A DNA stretch of 51,460 nt from Methanoregula sp. UBA471 (GTDB lineage Archaea; Halobacteriota; Methanomicrobia; Methanomicrobiales; Methanospirillaceae). The notes under the pieces were generated by a model. That model was not told where the DNA came from and made no database searches. It saw nothing but the letters and a program-made list of their open reading frames with translations. A program made the position numbers and the translations under genes. Below, piece by piece: positions 1 to 8,207 of this stretch (the stretch's first letter is position 1; each line of letters starts with the position of its first letter). Location of the stretch: the NCBI GenBank assembly GCA_002495065.1, contig DADT01000036.1, forward strand, positions 21,376 through 72,835, written 5' to 3'.

Positions 1-380
1 TCCATTTCAGCAATCGCTATAAGCTCGTTGTAAACGCGGACGATATCCAGTTCTTCGTGGAAAAATGTAGTCTGCGATTTGATTGACAACAGTTCCTCGA
101 CTGCCCGGCCGGCGTCCCCCGTTGTATTGATCTTCTCAACCACCTCTTCCTTTTTCAACCCTGCAACATACCCGATGGCGATATACAACAGGTTCGGGCC
201 GATACCGAGTTTTCGTGAGCTCCAGTCCGGGAAAATCCTGCCCATGATAAACCGGACAAATACCGGAAGCTCTTCCGGAGTCAGGCCGGGGAGGACCCGG
301 CTGATAATTTCAATCATATCGAGACGACCGGCCGTTCCTTCAAGTTGTTCGCATACCCGGGAAAAATCCATAAAGAGCAT
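1..380 (-). CDS. lig: ATP-dependent DNA ligase, N-terminal part (cut by window edge)
   Basis: About 126 N-terminal residues are visible; the rest lies beyond the left edge. The start MLFMDFSRVCEQLEGTAGRL followed by a helical segment with FVRFIMGRIFPDW and KLGIGPNLLY is the N-terminal DNA-binding domain found in archaeal ATP-dependent ligases, which seal nicks by adenylation of an active-site lysine. The catalytic lysine motif is not in the window. The start at 380 is preferred because AGGTGAG sits about 9 bases before it; an in-frame ATG at 413 has no such site. It is transcribed away from the next gene, with a shared 161-base intergenic region. The family call is firm; completeness of the gene cannot be judged. 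Confidence 0.85.
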   Translation of the reverse strand, partial: MLFMDFSRVCEQLEGTAGRLDMIEIISRVLPGLTPEELPVFVRFIMGRIFPDWSSRKLGIGPNLLYIAIGYVAGLKKEEVVEKINTTGDAGRAVEELLSIKSQTTFFHEELDIVRVYNELIAIAEM

Positions 381-510
381 GATGTTTCTCACCTGTGATG
401 TCGCTTGATTCATGGATTAACGTTTTGATACTTCATGGTCACGAAATTGTATGTATTGTAAAAAATCCAGATGAGGATCATGTCAGGATTTTCGGTCGTC
501 CCGTTCAACA

Positions 511-519
511 AATTTATTA
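511..519 (+). promoter_or_regulatory. TATA element of the 542 gene, leaderless start likely
   Basis: The AT-rich box AATTTATTA is centred about 27 bases before the ATG at 542 and no Shine-Dalgarno sequence precedes that ATG. This spacing fits an archaeal TATA box with transcription starting at or next to the start codon. Inferred from spacing only. Confidence 0.45.
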
Positions 520-541
520 CCCGTTAACGTAATTTTGTATC

Positions 542-1735
542 ATGGACCAGGAGTGTCAACCCGATGCGGTCATCAGGCTGAAACTCGATCAGCTGAAATC
601 AGATTTTTTTGAGTACATTGAGAAAAACATCGATAAAATCGATACTAACATCCCGGTTTTTTACGGGCAGGTAATCGCGACCCTGGAAAAAGCCGTTCCT
701 GCCGTCAATGATGATCTCTACGACCGGTTCATCGACAGCATCACGCTCCGGGTGCTTGAAACAAGTAACATGAGCGGTGATCTTTCCCATGTTCAGAAAC
801 TGTTTGATTATGCAGAACGACACAAGCGGAAGAAAACAGGAAAAACGCTGTACGATATTGTGCTTGGCATTAACCTGATCAATACGGAAAAATATACCGA
901 AGCGATCGAACGGTTAAAAAAATACCGGCAGGCTGATGTGCTCATCTGCCCGGCACTGGCGTATTGTTACCTTGCCGGTGCCCCCATGCCTGCGGGGCCT
1001 GATGCAGAGAACCTGAGTCGCGGCCCTGCTCCTGATGCCCTTGCTGCCCGCGAGCAGATGATCGAGCTGGTCCGCCTGAACCCACCGGTGAACCGCCTCA
1101 GGGAGATGGGTATCGGGGATGATCCTGGTATGAACCGGATCTTCTGGTTCATGCTGAAAAAAGCGATGGAGTGGTTCCCTGAAAAACGGGAATATCTGCG
1201 TGTCGGGATTGAAAAAGCATCGGCGGAGGGAAGGCGTGATATCAGGGAGGAACTCCTCGGGCTGGCGACTGAGCGGTTCTTCAATGATATGTATTTCCTG
1301 CGGGAGCTCTACCGGCTGAAGCTCGAGAACCGTGATGCCCCGGGAGTGGCAGGAGTGGTCAGGCAGATGACGCAGCAGTTTCCCGATGAACTCGAACCTG
1401 TTTACTACGGGATGAAACTGTCAATCATGACCACCCACGCAGATGTCTATTATAAATTCAGGAAACTGGCCCTGGCAAAAAATATTCCCAGGACCGCACT
1501 AGCTCTTCTCGATTTCGGGTTCGAGATGATGAGCGGCAGGAAATCTGAGGCACACGCCTGCCTGGATGAAATAAAACTGGTGTTTGGCCCCCATCATTAC
1601 TTTGCGATCCTGCTCGATTACGTAGCGCATGATCTCTCTTCTGACGATGAAAAGAAGGTCAAACAGGCAAAAAAAGCTGTGATCGACTCCGTTGATTATT
1701 ATTGTCTTTCCGTAATGAAGATCCAGGATGCCTGA
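542..1735 (+). CDS. Hypothetical helical protein, 397 aa
   Basis: The product is not recognised. It has no signal peptide or membrane segment. It is predominantly helical, with repeated helix pairs rich in Leu, Ala, Tyr and Arg (for example ERLKKYRQADVLICPALAYC near residue 122 and LREMGIGDDPGMNRIFWFML near 184), resembling an irregular TPR-like solenoid. A short Ala/Pro/Gly-rich linker (PMPAGPDAENLSRGPAPDA) at about residues 148-166 probably separates two helical blocks. It stands alone: DNA ligase is divergent to the left and the hydrolase gene converges on its 3' end with an 8-base gap. The long continuous frame and normal codon use make it a real gene; the role is unknown. Confidence 0.75.
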   Translation: MDQECQPDAVIRLKLDQLKSDFFEYIEKNIDKIDTNIPVFYGQVIATLEKAVPAVNDDLYDRFIDSITLRVLETSNMSGDLSHVQKLFDYAERHKRKKTGKTLYDIVLGINLINTEKYTEAIERLKKYRQADVLICPALAYCYLAGAPMPAGPDAENLSRGPAPDALAAREQMIELVRLNPPVNRLREMGIGDDPGMNRIFWFMLKKAMEWFPEKREYLRVGIEKASAEGRRDIREELLGLATERFFNDMYFLRELYRLKLENRDAPGVAGVVRQMTQQFPDELEPVYYGMKLSIMTTHADVYYKFRKLALAKNIPRTALALLDFGFEMMSGRKSEAHACLDEIKLVFGPHHYFAILLDYVAHDLSSDDEKKVKQAKKAVIDSVDYYCLSVMKIQDA

Positions 1736-1743
1736 AAATAATT

Positions 1744-2532
1744 TCAGAGTTTTATGCACTGCGGGCAGGAACAGGACGTCCCGCACTGGGTAGCGATAAC
1801 GACATTTTTTTCTTCAAAAAAAAGCCCGAGCCCTTCGCGGGCACCCGACATCGCCCGTGCGGGGGTGTTATTTATCTCGCTCAAATGGGCGAGGATGACC
1901 TGTGGTGCATCCTTTCCGAGTGCCTGCAGGCACTTAGCAGCTGCAGGATTGGACAGGTGCCCCCGTTTTGAACGGATTCTCCGTTTCAGTGACTCGGGAT
2001 AAGGCCCGTTCTGGAGCATATCCGGGCAGTGATTGCTTTCAAGGACGAGAGCGTCACAGTGCCTCATCAGGCCAAGCATAACGGGGGTGATGATGCCGGT
2101 ATCTGTACAGTATCCGAAGGTAAGGTCGTCTTCCCTGATAATGTAACCACACGGCTGATTGGCATCGTGTGAGGTTTCAAAGGGTTTAATGGAAAAATCA
2201 CCGATCCCGAACAGTTCGTGGTACCGGCAGACATGGCTGTCAATCGGTTTATCCGAAGTGCGGCGGTGATGAAGGAAATCATCGAGCGTCCCACCCGTTC
2301 CATAGACCGGGATATCCAGACGGCGGGCGAGGACATCAAGCCCCCGGATGTGGTCGCCATGTTCGTGGGTGACCAGCACTGCATCAATCTGTCCTGCATC
2401 AAGGGACGCCTCCTTCATTCGCATGAGTATCTCTTTTGTGCTCAGTCCCGCGTCGATAAGGAGGGCACCGCTCGCACCTTCAAGATATACGCAGTTGCCT
2501 TTGCTCCCGCTGGCAAGGATCGTGCAGCGCAT
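1744..2532 (-). CDS. MBL-fold metallohydrolase, YycJ/WalJ-like, with Cys-rich tail
   Basis: A metallo-beta-lactamase fold enzyme of 262 aa. The N-terminus MRCTILASGSKGNCVYLEG is typical of the YycJ/WalJ branch, and VTHEHGDH near residue 55 is the dinuclear metal site. Further likely ligands are in the SHDANQPCGY region and near ILAHLSEINN. The branch contains hydrolases, some nuclease-like; the substrate here is unknown. The last residues carry CGTSCSCPQC, a four-Cys cluster outside the usual fold that may bind a metal. The gene is single, converging with the 542 gene and separated from the ABC pair by 133 bases. Confidence 0.85.
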   Translation of the reverse strand: MRCTILASGSKGNCVYLEGASGALLIDAGLSTKEILMRMKEASLDAGQIDAVLVTHEHGDHIRGLDVLARRLDIPVYGTGGTLDDFLHHRRTSDKPIDSHVCRYHELFGIGDFSIKPFETSHDANQPCGYIIREDDLTFGYCTDTGIITPVMLGLMRHCDALVLESNHCPDMLQNGPYPESLKRRIRSKRGHLSNPAAAKCLQALGKDAPQVILAHLSEINNTPARAMSGAREGLGLFFEEKNVVIATQCGTSCSCPQCIKL

Positions 2533-2665
2533 CGTCCTATTATTGGGCGTTCTCGTATTAGAGTGTTTAACTCATTGCAATCTCTCTAAATTACGTTGGA
2601 AGAATTGTTTCCTCATCGATCGCTTTGCTGTCTGCGGTCCTGGAATCTTTCCATTGCTCTCCCGG

Positions 2666-3421
2666 TCACATCCGTTGGGGCATCGTCCTCTTATGAAGGA
2701 GCATAGTGACAACCGTGAACACTATAGTGAACACCCCCAGTGCTGCGATATCGATCAGTATCGGGAAATAGTGTATGTCGGTGAACGCGTACCGGACTAA
2801 ATCGGTGAAGTAGGTGAGCGGCGATACTACCGCAAGCGCCAGTCCCCATGGCGGCATCTGTTCCAGAGGGATAAAGATACCGGAGATGAAGACGAGCGGG
2901 AACTTGATCAGCGAGGAAAGCATCATGATATTCGACGGCACGTTCGTAGGCGGCACGGCAAGCAGCATTCCGATTGCCGAGAAGCAGACCGCTGCAAGGA
3001 GGATGGCGGTCAGCAGCATTATGCCGTGCAGGAGGGAAAGCCCGAGCACCAGCCCTATAATCACAGTAATAATTGTAATCCCGATGCCAAAGAGGGTTGA
3101 GGCGATCATGTCGCCAAAAACAATTGCTTCGATTGTGACCGGGCAGGAGGCGAGGCGTTCAAGTGTCTTTGCCTGACCCTCCCACGGGAAGATGGCGGGA
3201 GACACCGCAGTTGCCGTGAAAAACAATGTCATCCCGACCAGACCGGATACCAGAAATGAAAGGGGAAGCTGCCTGCCCCCCATCAGGAAGGCGAGGAACA
3301 TGAAGAGCGGCATGAAGACCCCGAAGATGAGCACGGGCCCCTTGATGTAATAGATGCGGATGTCCTTTTTTGCAATCGCCCATGCCCGCCGCATCTGTAC
3401 GGAAAACCCTGACGGGTTCAT
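2666..3421 (-). CDS. ABC-2 type transporter permease
   Basis: A membrane protein of 251 aa with a short cytoplasmic N-terminus and about six hydrophobic segments, ending in a Lys/Arg-rich tail. The pattern, with FPWEGQAKTLERLASCPV between the second and third segments and ISGIFIPLEQMPPW in the second half, is that of ABC-2 (DrrB/NodJ-like) exporters. It pairs with the ATPase encoded immediately upstream: its ATG overlaps the ATPase stop codon by 4 bases, so the two are translationally coupled. The exported substrate (drug, lipid or glycan) cannot be told from sequence. Confidence 0.85.
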   Translation of the reverse strand: MNPSGFSVQMRRAWAIAKKDIRIYYIKGPVLIFGVFMPLFMFLAFLMGGRQLPLSFLVSGLVGMTLFFTATAVSPAIFPWEGQAKTLERLASCPVTIEAIVFGDMIASTLFGIGITIITVIIGLVLGLSLLHGIMLLTAILLAAVCFSAIGMLLAVPPTNVPSNIMMLSSLIKFPLVFISGIFIPLEQMPPWGLALAVVSPLTYFTDLVRYAFTDIHYFPILIDIAALGVFTIVFTVVTMLLHKRTMPQRM

Positions 3422-4347
3422 GGTTTTGCCTCCTGCGTAAGCCGGAGAAACGCTTCATCGAGAGAGGGGGCCAGTGTGTTCAATGTAACAATCGCTGCAC
3501 TGTTTTTCTGGCTGAAAGCTGCGAGGGAATGAATGGTGGCATCTTTGTTCTGGGTAGTGATCTGCCATTTGTCACCGGTCCGGTTCACCGTCATAACGCC
3601 TTCAAGTCCTGCAAGGGTGTTGTCGGGCACGTCACGATCAAAACTCACTTCTATCTTGTGCACCCGGTCGATTGCCGTCTTGAGTTTCTCCGGTGCATCG
3701 ATGGCTACCATTTTTCCAGCCCTTATGATGCCGACCCGGTGACAGAGCCGGTTGGCCTCCTCCATATTATGAGTCGTGAGAAAAATGGTGGTTCCCTGCT
3801 TATTCAGATCACGGAGCAGAGAGAGGATCATCTGGGTGCTCTGTACATCGAGACCGCTTGTGGGTTCATCGAGAAAGAGGAGTTCCGGTTCATGGATGAG
3901 CGCCATTGCAAGGATAAGCCGCTGCTTCATACCCTTGGAGTACGCCTGCACCTTCTGGTCTTTACGTTCAAGGAGACCTACCATCCCGAGGAGTTCGGAT
4001 GAGCGCTGCTCTGCCCTGGCACGCGGAAGCCCGTACAGCTCGCCCATCAGCAGCAGGTTCTGCCAAGCGGTGAGATCGGAATAAGCGTTCGAGGTCTCCG
4101 GTACCACGCCAAATCCCTGCTTTGCCAGCACCGGCTCGGACCGGATGTCGTATCCGAGGATAGTTGCAGTCCCGGTATCAGGTGGAATGACCCCGGTCAG
4201 CATCCTTGTTGAGGTGGTCTTACCTGCCCCGTTCGGGCCAAGGAAGCCGAAGATCTCACCCTTCTGGACATCGAACGAGATATGGTCTACAGCGATGCTT
4301 TTACCAAAGACTTTTGTTAAATCTGAAGCATGAATTACAACGGACAT
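3418..4347 (-). CDS. ABC transporter ATP-binding protein (DrrA-like)
   Basis: A 309-aa ATPase of the ABC-2 exporter class. It shows Walker A GPNGAGKTT near residue 38, the signature YSKGMKQRL, Walker B LLFLDEPTSGLD and the switch His in FLTTHNMEEA. The C-terminal 90 residues form the accessory domain common in DrrA-type proteins. It should energise the permease encoded downstream, whose start overlaps this stop. It begins only 15 bases after the cupin gene's 3' end, so the cupin may be co-transcribed upstream of it. Confidence 0.9.
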   Translation of the reverse strand: MSVVIHASDLTKVFGKSIAVDHISFDVQKGEIFGFLGPNGAGKTTSTRMLTGVIPPDTGTATILGYDIRSEPVLAKQGFGVVPETSNAYSDLTAWQNLLLMGELYGLPRARAEQRSSELLGMVGLLERKDQKVQAYSKGMKQRLILAMALIHEPELLFLDEPTSGLDVQSTQMILSLLRDLNKQGTTIFLTTHNMEEANRLCHRVGIIRAGKMVAIDAPEKLKTAIDRVHKIEVSFDRDVPDNTLAGLEGVMTVNRTGDKWQITTQNKDATIHSLAAFSQKNSAAIVTLNTLAPSLDEAFLRLTQEAKP

Positions 4348-4362
4348 GAGATTCTCATTTCC

Positions 4363-4719
4363 TCATACATCTTCACGGATGCCAAGAAGGACCATTCGCT
4401 GATTGCACCTGATCCCCCGGTTCTCATCCTTTCTCACGGAAACAAGCTGCAAAGGTTTCACGGAGTGCTCAATGGTTCCCGATGTGATGGTCCCTTCTCC
4501 TTGCAAAACAACAAAGACCACCGCGTACGGCTCCGGGTGAGGTGGGATCATCTGCCCGGTCTCGAGACCGACAATAACAATATTTGAGCCCGCGGTTTTT
4601 ATCAGGTCTTTTTTGACCGGCCCGGTAGCGGAAAATTCCGCTGATGCTAGAAGATTTATTGCATCATTTCTATCGCTCGAAAAATCTTGATCTATCGTAT
4701 CCAGTCCGGCTTTTACCAT
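4363..4719 (-). CDS. Cupin-like small protein
   Basis: A 118-aa soluble protein. The central part, IVIVGLETGQMIPPHPEPYA followed by VVFVVLQGEGTITSG, is the first cupin motif and beta-barrel core; the His in PPHPEPYA is a likely metal ligand, while the second His of the motif is absent. It sits just upstream of the ABC exporter genes (15-base gap) and may sense a ligand for them, but this is inference. The first 40 residues are helical and less conserved-looking. Confidence 0.65.
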   Translation of the reverse strand: MVKAGLDTIDQDFSSDRNDAINLLASAEFSATGPVKKDLIKTAGSNIVIVGLETGQMIPPHPEPYAVVFVVLQGEGTITSGTIEHSVKPLQLVSVRKDENRGIRCNQRMVLLGIREDV

Positions 4720-4815
4720 AATCCGCTTCCTCTGGATAATTGGGCTTGGAGTAAATAAATATTCAATATTTTTTAAAATGCTCAGACTCTTGCTGGTCTG
4801 ATTTTAATACTTCAT

Positions 4816-5550
4816 TCAGAATATCCAGCTCCCGTAAATGATGACGATGTAATACACGCCGACGATGATAAATACAACAGCAACCGCTCTCCGTATCCAG
4901 AACTCCGCAGATCCGAATTTCTGGACAATTCCGCTGCACTTTCCTACTCCCCTGACCAGAAGGTATGAGATTACAATTACCGGTATCCCGGTTGCAAGCG
5001 CAAACACTGCAGGAATGATCACCGGGTCACCGGTACCAATGGCAAGGGGGATGAGCATGGCAAAGAAAAGCACAGCGGAGAACGGGCAGAAGCTCAAAGC
5101 AAAGATCACGCCGAGCAGGAATGCACCCAGGTATCCCTTGTCTGCCAGCTGTGTCGAAATGCCGGACGTAAACCCAGTGAACCAGTCTCCCCCAGGCAAC
5201 CGATCGAACTGGAAGAGATCGAGAAGATAGATGCCGCAGAGGACGAGGAACGGTCCAAGCAGCCGTTCACCATAGCGCTGGAGTCCCAACGCAATGATCT
5301 GGATGTTCATGCCAAAAAACACAATAGCTGATGCGACCGCGACATAGGCCGCTATCCTGCCCAGAGTATATACGAACCCGGTGAGCAGGGTGTGCCGGCT
5401 GCTGTCAATCCTCTTCGAGATATAGGCAATAGCGGTTATGTTGGTTGCAAGCGGGCAGGGACTGATGGCAGTCATCAGGCCGAGAAAAAATGCGGCGATG
5501 ACGGGGACCGGACTATTCCCCATAGTCCCGAGGAACTGCAGAATGTCCAT
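4816..5550 (-). CDS. ArsG-family permease (DsbD/CcdA-like membrane protein)
   Basis: A 244-aa membrane protein with about six helices. Two Cys-Pro sites, AISPCPLATN near residue 29 and LSFCPFSAVLFF near 153, sit in equivalent helices, as in the DsbD/CcdA superfamily that passes electrons across membranes. The form SPCPLATNITAIAYISKR is typical of proteins annotated as ArsG, an efflux permease for aromatic arsenicals first described with ArsE and ArsF. The gene lies one base downstream of the ArsF-like gene in the arsR unit, which supports a pairing of the two. Whether it exports arsenicals or only relays electrons to the extracytoplasmic ArsF-like protein cannot be decided from sequence. Confidence 0.8.
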   Translation of the reverse strand: MDILQFLGTMGNSPVPVIAAFFLGLMTAISPCPLATNITAIAYISKRIDSSRHTLLTGFVYTLGRIAAYVAVASAIVFFGMNIQIIALGLQRYGERLLGPFLVLCGIYLLDLFQFDRLPGGDWFTGFTSGISTQLADKGYLGAFLLGVIFALSFCPFSAVLFFAMLIPLAIGTGDPVIIPAVFALATGIPVIVISYLLVRGVGKCSGIVQKFGSAEFWIRRAVAVVFIIVGVYYIVIIYGSWIF

Positions 5551-5551
5551 A

Positions 5552-6028
5552 TCAGGAGAGATCCCCGTTCAGGCGTCTGCTGATAATTCCCGAGAGATAA
5601 ACCTCATATGCTTCTTTATCATCGGTCAGGTACCAGACGTCCATATTCTGCTGTTTGTGAAACCCGTTATTATCGTAAACCCCAATCCAGAGCGACGAGC
5701 CGGTGACATTGTATTTTGTAGCAAGAACGGTATTTTCCGGAACATCGTAGTTCACGTGAGCGAACACGAGTCTGCCCGATGCGAGTTCATCCCTGAAATT
5801 TTCATTCACTGTCTTTTCTGCAAGATCGCCGACTGCAATGCATGAAACACATTGATGATCGCCGTGGAAATGATACATCTCCACCAGCTGAACCGTGCTG
5901 TTGGTACTGGTTGTGAAGAGCGATGCTGAAGGTGCTGCACCCATACGGGGGGATGAACCGGTGCAACCGGAAGTTACCAGTAAAACGATAATAAGACACC
6001 CCGCAATGAGAAAATGCGTCAGGTTCAT
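5552..6028 (-). CDS. ArsF-like thioredoxin-fold lipoprotein
   Basis: A 158-aa exported protein. The first 22 residues form a hydrophobic signal ending in the lipobox-like LLVTSGC, so it is probably anchored outside the membrane. After a Ser/Thr linker, VEMYHFHGDHQCVSCIAVGD carries a CxxC (CVSC), followed by VFAHVNYDVPENTVLATKYN, matching proteins annotated as ArsF, part of a nitroaromatic-arsenical-reducing system in bacteria. It is the middle gene of arsR-arsF-arsG, 17 bases after arsR and one base before arsG. A thiol exchange between its CxxC and the Cys of the ArsG-like membrane protein is plausible but inferred. Confidence 0.75.
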   Translation of the reverse strand: MNLTHFLIAGCLIIVLLVTSGCTGSSPRMGAAPSASLFTTSTNSTVQLVEMYHFHGDHQCVSCIAVGDLAEKTVNENFRDELASGRLVFAHVNYDVPENTVLATKYNVTGSSLWIGVYDNNGFHKQQNMDVWYLTDDKEAYEVYLSGIISRRLNGDLS

Positions 6029-6045
6029 GGTGCCTCCTCCTCCAT

Positions 6046-6444
6046 TTACATCCCCATACGTTCAGTGCATTTCAGTGCCCGTCGTCCGCGATCGGTGATA
6101 CTATAAATGATCCAGTTCCCCTGCTGTTCACCGACAATGAAGTCCTGTTCCTTAAGGATACTAAGATGGTAGGACAGTTTTGATGCCGCAATATTGACGA
6201 TACCCTTGATAACACATACGCAAAGGGGCTGTGCATGAAGTGCATTCAAAATGGTAAGCCGGATCGGATCTGCAAGTGCCTGGTGCAACCGGCTGCTGGC
6301 AAGAAGTGCTGATACCTCTGGAATCCGTGAGATAAGTCCTTCCACCCCGCCTCGTTTTTCGAGATCCATCCTTATGGGTTCCGGGAGATCCTGCGTAAAA
6401 TCGCAACAATATTCCTTTGAGGGTTTAACCCGACTCTGTGCCAT
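6046..6444 (-). CDS. arsR: ArsR-family metalloregulator
   Basis: A 132-aa winged-helix repressor. ADPIRLTILNAL, then PLCVCVIKGI and AASKLSYHLSILKE form the ArsR helix-turn-helix; the Cys pair CVC lies in the helix that binds As(III), Sb(III) or Cd(II) in relatives, and further Cys occur near the N-terminus (EYCCDF) and close to the C-terminus. The ATG at 6444 is chosen because a TATA element (6475-6482) and operator precede it closely; an extension to 6501 would run through these elements. The gene starts the leftward arm and very likely represses both arms of the island from the shared intergenic region. Confidence 0.85.
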   Translation of the reverse strand: MAQSRVKPSKEYCCDFTQDLPEPIRMDLEKRGGVEGLISRIPEVSALLASSRLHQALADPIRLTILNALHAQPLCVCVIKGIVNIAASKLSYHLSILKEQDFIVGEQQGNWIIYSITDRGRRALKCTERMGM

Positions 6445-6450
6445 GAGTAA

Positions 6451-6466
6451 TTCAAATTTATATGAA
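6451..6466. promoter_or_regulatory. Candidate ArsR operator 1
   Basis: TTCAA, six bases, ATGAA: an inverted repeat with one mismatch and the 5-6-5 layout common for ArsR operators. It lies between the arsR TATA box and its ATG, over the expected transcription start. Confidence 0.45.
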
Positions 6467-6474
6467 ATAGCAAC

Positions 6475-6482
6475 GTATTTAA
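6475..6482 (-). promoter_or_regulatory. TATA element of arsR
   Basis: TTAAATAC on the minus strand, centred about 35 bases before the ATG at 6444. The predicted transcription start then falls within operator 1, as expected for autorepression. Confidence 0.4.
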
Positions 6483-6501
6483 CCCTGCCCGTCAACATCA
6501 A

Positions 6502-6517
6502 TTCAATAAAATTTGAA
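6502..6517. promoter_or_regulatory. Candidate ArsR operator 2
   Basis: TTCAATAAAATTTGAA, a perfect TTCAA/TTGAA inverted repeat with a six-base centre. It has the same layout as operator 1 and is 51 bases away from it, about 70 bases before the rightward permease gene. Confidence 0.5.
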
Positions 6518-6586
6518 ATATTATCCGGCAGCGGATGCTACAAATAGACATGCATATAATCAACAAAAGGAGGGGGAAATAATCTC

Positions 6587-7657
6587 ATGGCGGATCCAAT
6601 AACCGGCTCACTCCTGCTGGGATGGGAAACCCTGTTCGGGTATCTCTCGCAGCATGTCGTCACCTGCCTGATCCCGGCGTTCTTTATCGCTGGTGCAATC
6701 GCATCGTTTATCAAGAAAGAAGCGATCCTGAAATACTTCAGCCCGGAAACGAAGAAAACTACATCTTATGGAATTGCATCAGTTTCGGGTGCTGTGCTTG
6801 CGGTGTGCAGCTGCACGATCCTCCCGATGTTTGCCGGAATCCTTAAGAAAGGGAGCGGCCTTGGACCGGCAATTACATTCCTCTACGCAGGACCTGCGAT
6901 TAATATTCTCGCGATAGTATATACCGCAAAAGTGCTCGGGTTCGATCTTGGTATCGCACGGGCTGTAGCGGCCATCGTGCTCTCGATTGTAATCGGCCTG
7001 ATCATGATGACTCTGTTCCCGCAGCATGATGTGGAAACCACAAAAACCTTCGGGGCAGCCCGGAAGGCGGCGATTGCGTGTGCGGACACCCGGCCCAGAT
7101 GGGTCATTCCAATATTCTTTATCTCCCTGATTGCAATTCTCCTCGTCGGTACTTCCGCTCTGGATGTCTTTTTCCGGCTCCTGATCGTGTACTTCCTTTC
7201 CATGGCGATCGCATTCCTCCTGATTTATTACTTCACCCGCGATGAGGTGACCGACTGGGGATACGAGATCTGGGACCTGACCAAGAAGATCTTTCCCATC
7301 CTGGTTATCGGCACGTTTGCACTCGGGGTCCTCGCATTCTTCCTCCCCCCGGAGACATTCAAACCATTCTTTGGCGATAACTCACTCCCTGCAAATTTCC
7401 TGGCCGCGATTGTCGGAGCAATTCTCTACATGCCGACACTGCTTGAGGTACCGGTCATAGGAACGACACTGGGTTACCTTTCAGGATCCATGGCAAAAGG
7501 CCCGGCACTGTCCCTGCTGCTTACCGGACCGAGTATCAGTCTGCCCAGCCTGCTGGTCATCTACCGGATTATCGGTGCGAAAAAGACACTTGCCTATGCC
7601 GGCCTTGTTGTTGTCTTTTCAACAATAGCAGGATTCCTTTTCGGGAATTTTTTCTGA
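6587..7657 (+). CDS. ArsP-type permease (PF03773-like)
   Basis: A 356-aa membrane protein with roughly eight to ten helices. AVCSCTILPMFAGILKKGSG near residue 71 and its counterpart GAILYMPTLLEVPVIGTTLG in the second half reflect the two-fold layout of the PF03773 permeases, whose best known member ArsP exports trivalent organoarsenicals. The CSC in the first repeat is the likely metal-binding thiol pair. It is the first gene of the rightward operon, controlled from the intergenic region with two ArsR-like operators; GGAGG lies about 13 bases before the ATG. Other members of the family move metals or are uncharacterised, so the substrate remains open. Confidence 0.8.
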   Translation: MADPITGSLLLGWETLFGYLSQHVVTCLIPAFFIAGAIASFIKKEAILKYFSPETKKTTSYGIASVSGAVLAVCSCTILPMFAGILKKGSGLGPAITFLYAGPAINILAIVYTAKVLGFDLGIARAVAAIVLSIVIGLIMMTLFPQHDVETTKTFGAARKAAIACADTRPRWVIPIFFISLIAILLVGTSALDVFFRLLIVYFLSMAIAFLLIYYFTRDEVTDWGYEIWDLTKKIFPILVIGTFALGVLAFFLPPETFKPFFGDNSLPANFLAAIVGAILYMPTLLEVPVIGTTLGYLSGSMAKGPALSLLLTGPSISLPSLLVIYRIIGAKKTLAYAGLVVVFSTIAGFLFGNFF

Positions 7658-7669
7658 GGTGAAGAACGA

Positions 7670-7930
7670 ATGAACGATGACAAACCCTGCTGTGCCGCCG
7701 ATGCTCTCCATCGTATCCGGCAGGTGAAGATCAACGGGATTATGACCGGCATCACCATGCTGGATGAGAGCATTGCCGAAATCAGGGCGCAGGATCTTAA
7801 GGACGAACCGGAGATCCTCGCTGCACTGATGAAAAGGATAAAAATCTACAATTACATCCCGAAAAGCGTTGAAGCAGAATATGCACGTGCCCTTATGGAA
7901 GAATATAAGAAAACACGTACGAAAAAGTAA
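7670..7930 (+). CDS. Small helical protein with N-terminal Cys pair
   Basis: An 86-aa soluble protein of unrecognised family. The N-terminus MNDDKPCCAADALHRI holds a vicinal Cys pair; the rest is helical and ends in a Lys-rich tail. A strong GAGGTGA ribosome site precedes the ATG, 12 bases after the permease gene. Its place between the permease and the mini-thioredoxin suggests a metalloid-handling or permease-partner role, but there is no direct evidence. Confidence 0.75.
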   Translation: MNDDKPCCAADALHRIRQVKINGIMTGITMLDESIAEIRAQDLKDEPEILAALMKRIKIYNYIPKSVEAEYARALMEEYKKTRTKK

Positions 7931-7964
7931 TACAAAAAATTTTGAATAACAGCGGCAGGTTATC

Positions 7965-8201
7965 ATGACCAAAATCGAGATACTGGGAACCGGATGCGCA
8001 AAGTGCAAACGGCTCCATGCAAATGTTCAGGAGGCCGTAAACGACCTGAAGATCACTGCAGACGTGATCAAGGTCGAGGACCTCGATGCGATTGTGGAGC
8101 GGGGCATCATGTTGACCCCGGGGCTTTTCATCAATGGAGAGCTGCGGGCAGAAGGACGTGTCCCCTGCGTGGATGAGATCAAGGCTATGCTAACGGAATG
8201 A
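7965..8201 (+). CDS. Mini-thioredoxin (redox-active disulfide protein 2 type)
   Basis: A 78-aa thioredoxin-fold protein. ILGTGCAKCKRLHANVQE near residue 5 carries the CAKC active site, and GIMLTPGLFINGELRAEGR has the cis-proline TP region. The size and motif match small archaeal thioredoxins (PF13192). It probably passes electrons to cytosolic targets in the same operon; the ferredoxin:thioredoxin reductase chain encoded three genes later is a natural electron donor, although this pairing is inferred. Confidence 0.85.
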   Translation: MTKIEILGTGCAKCKRLHANVQEAVNDLKITADVIKVEDLDAIVERGIMLTPGLFINGELRAEGRVPCVDEIKAMLTE

Positions 8202-8207
8202 GAAAAA

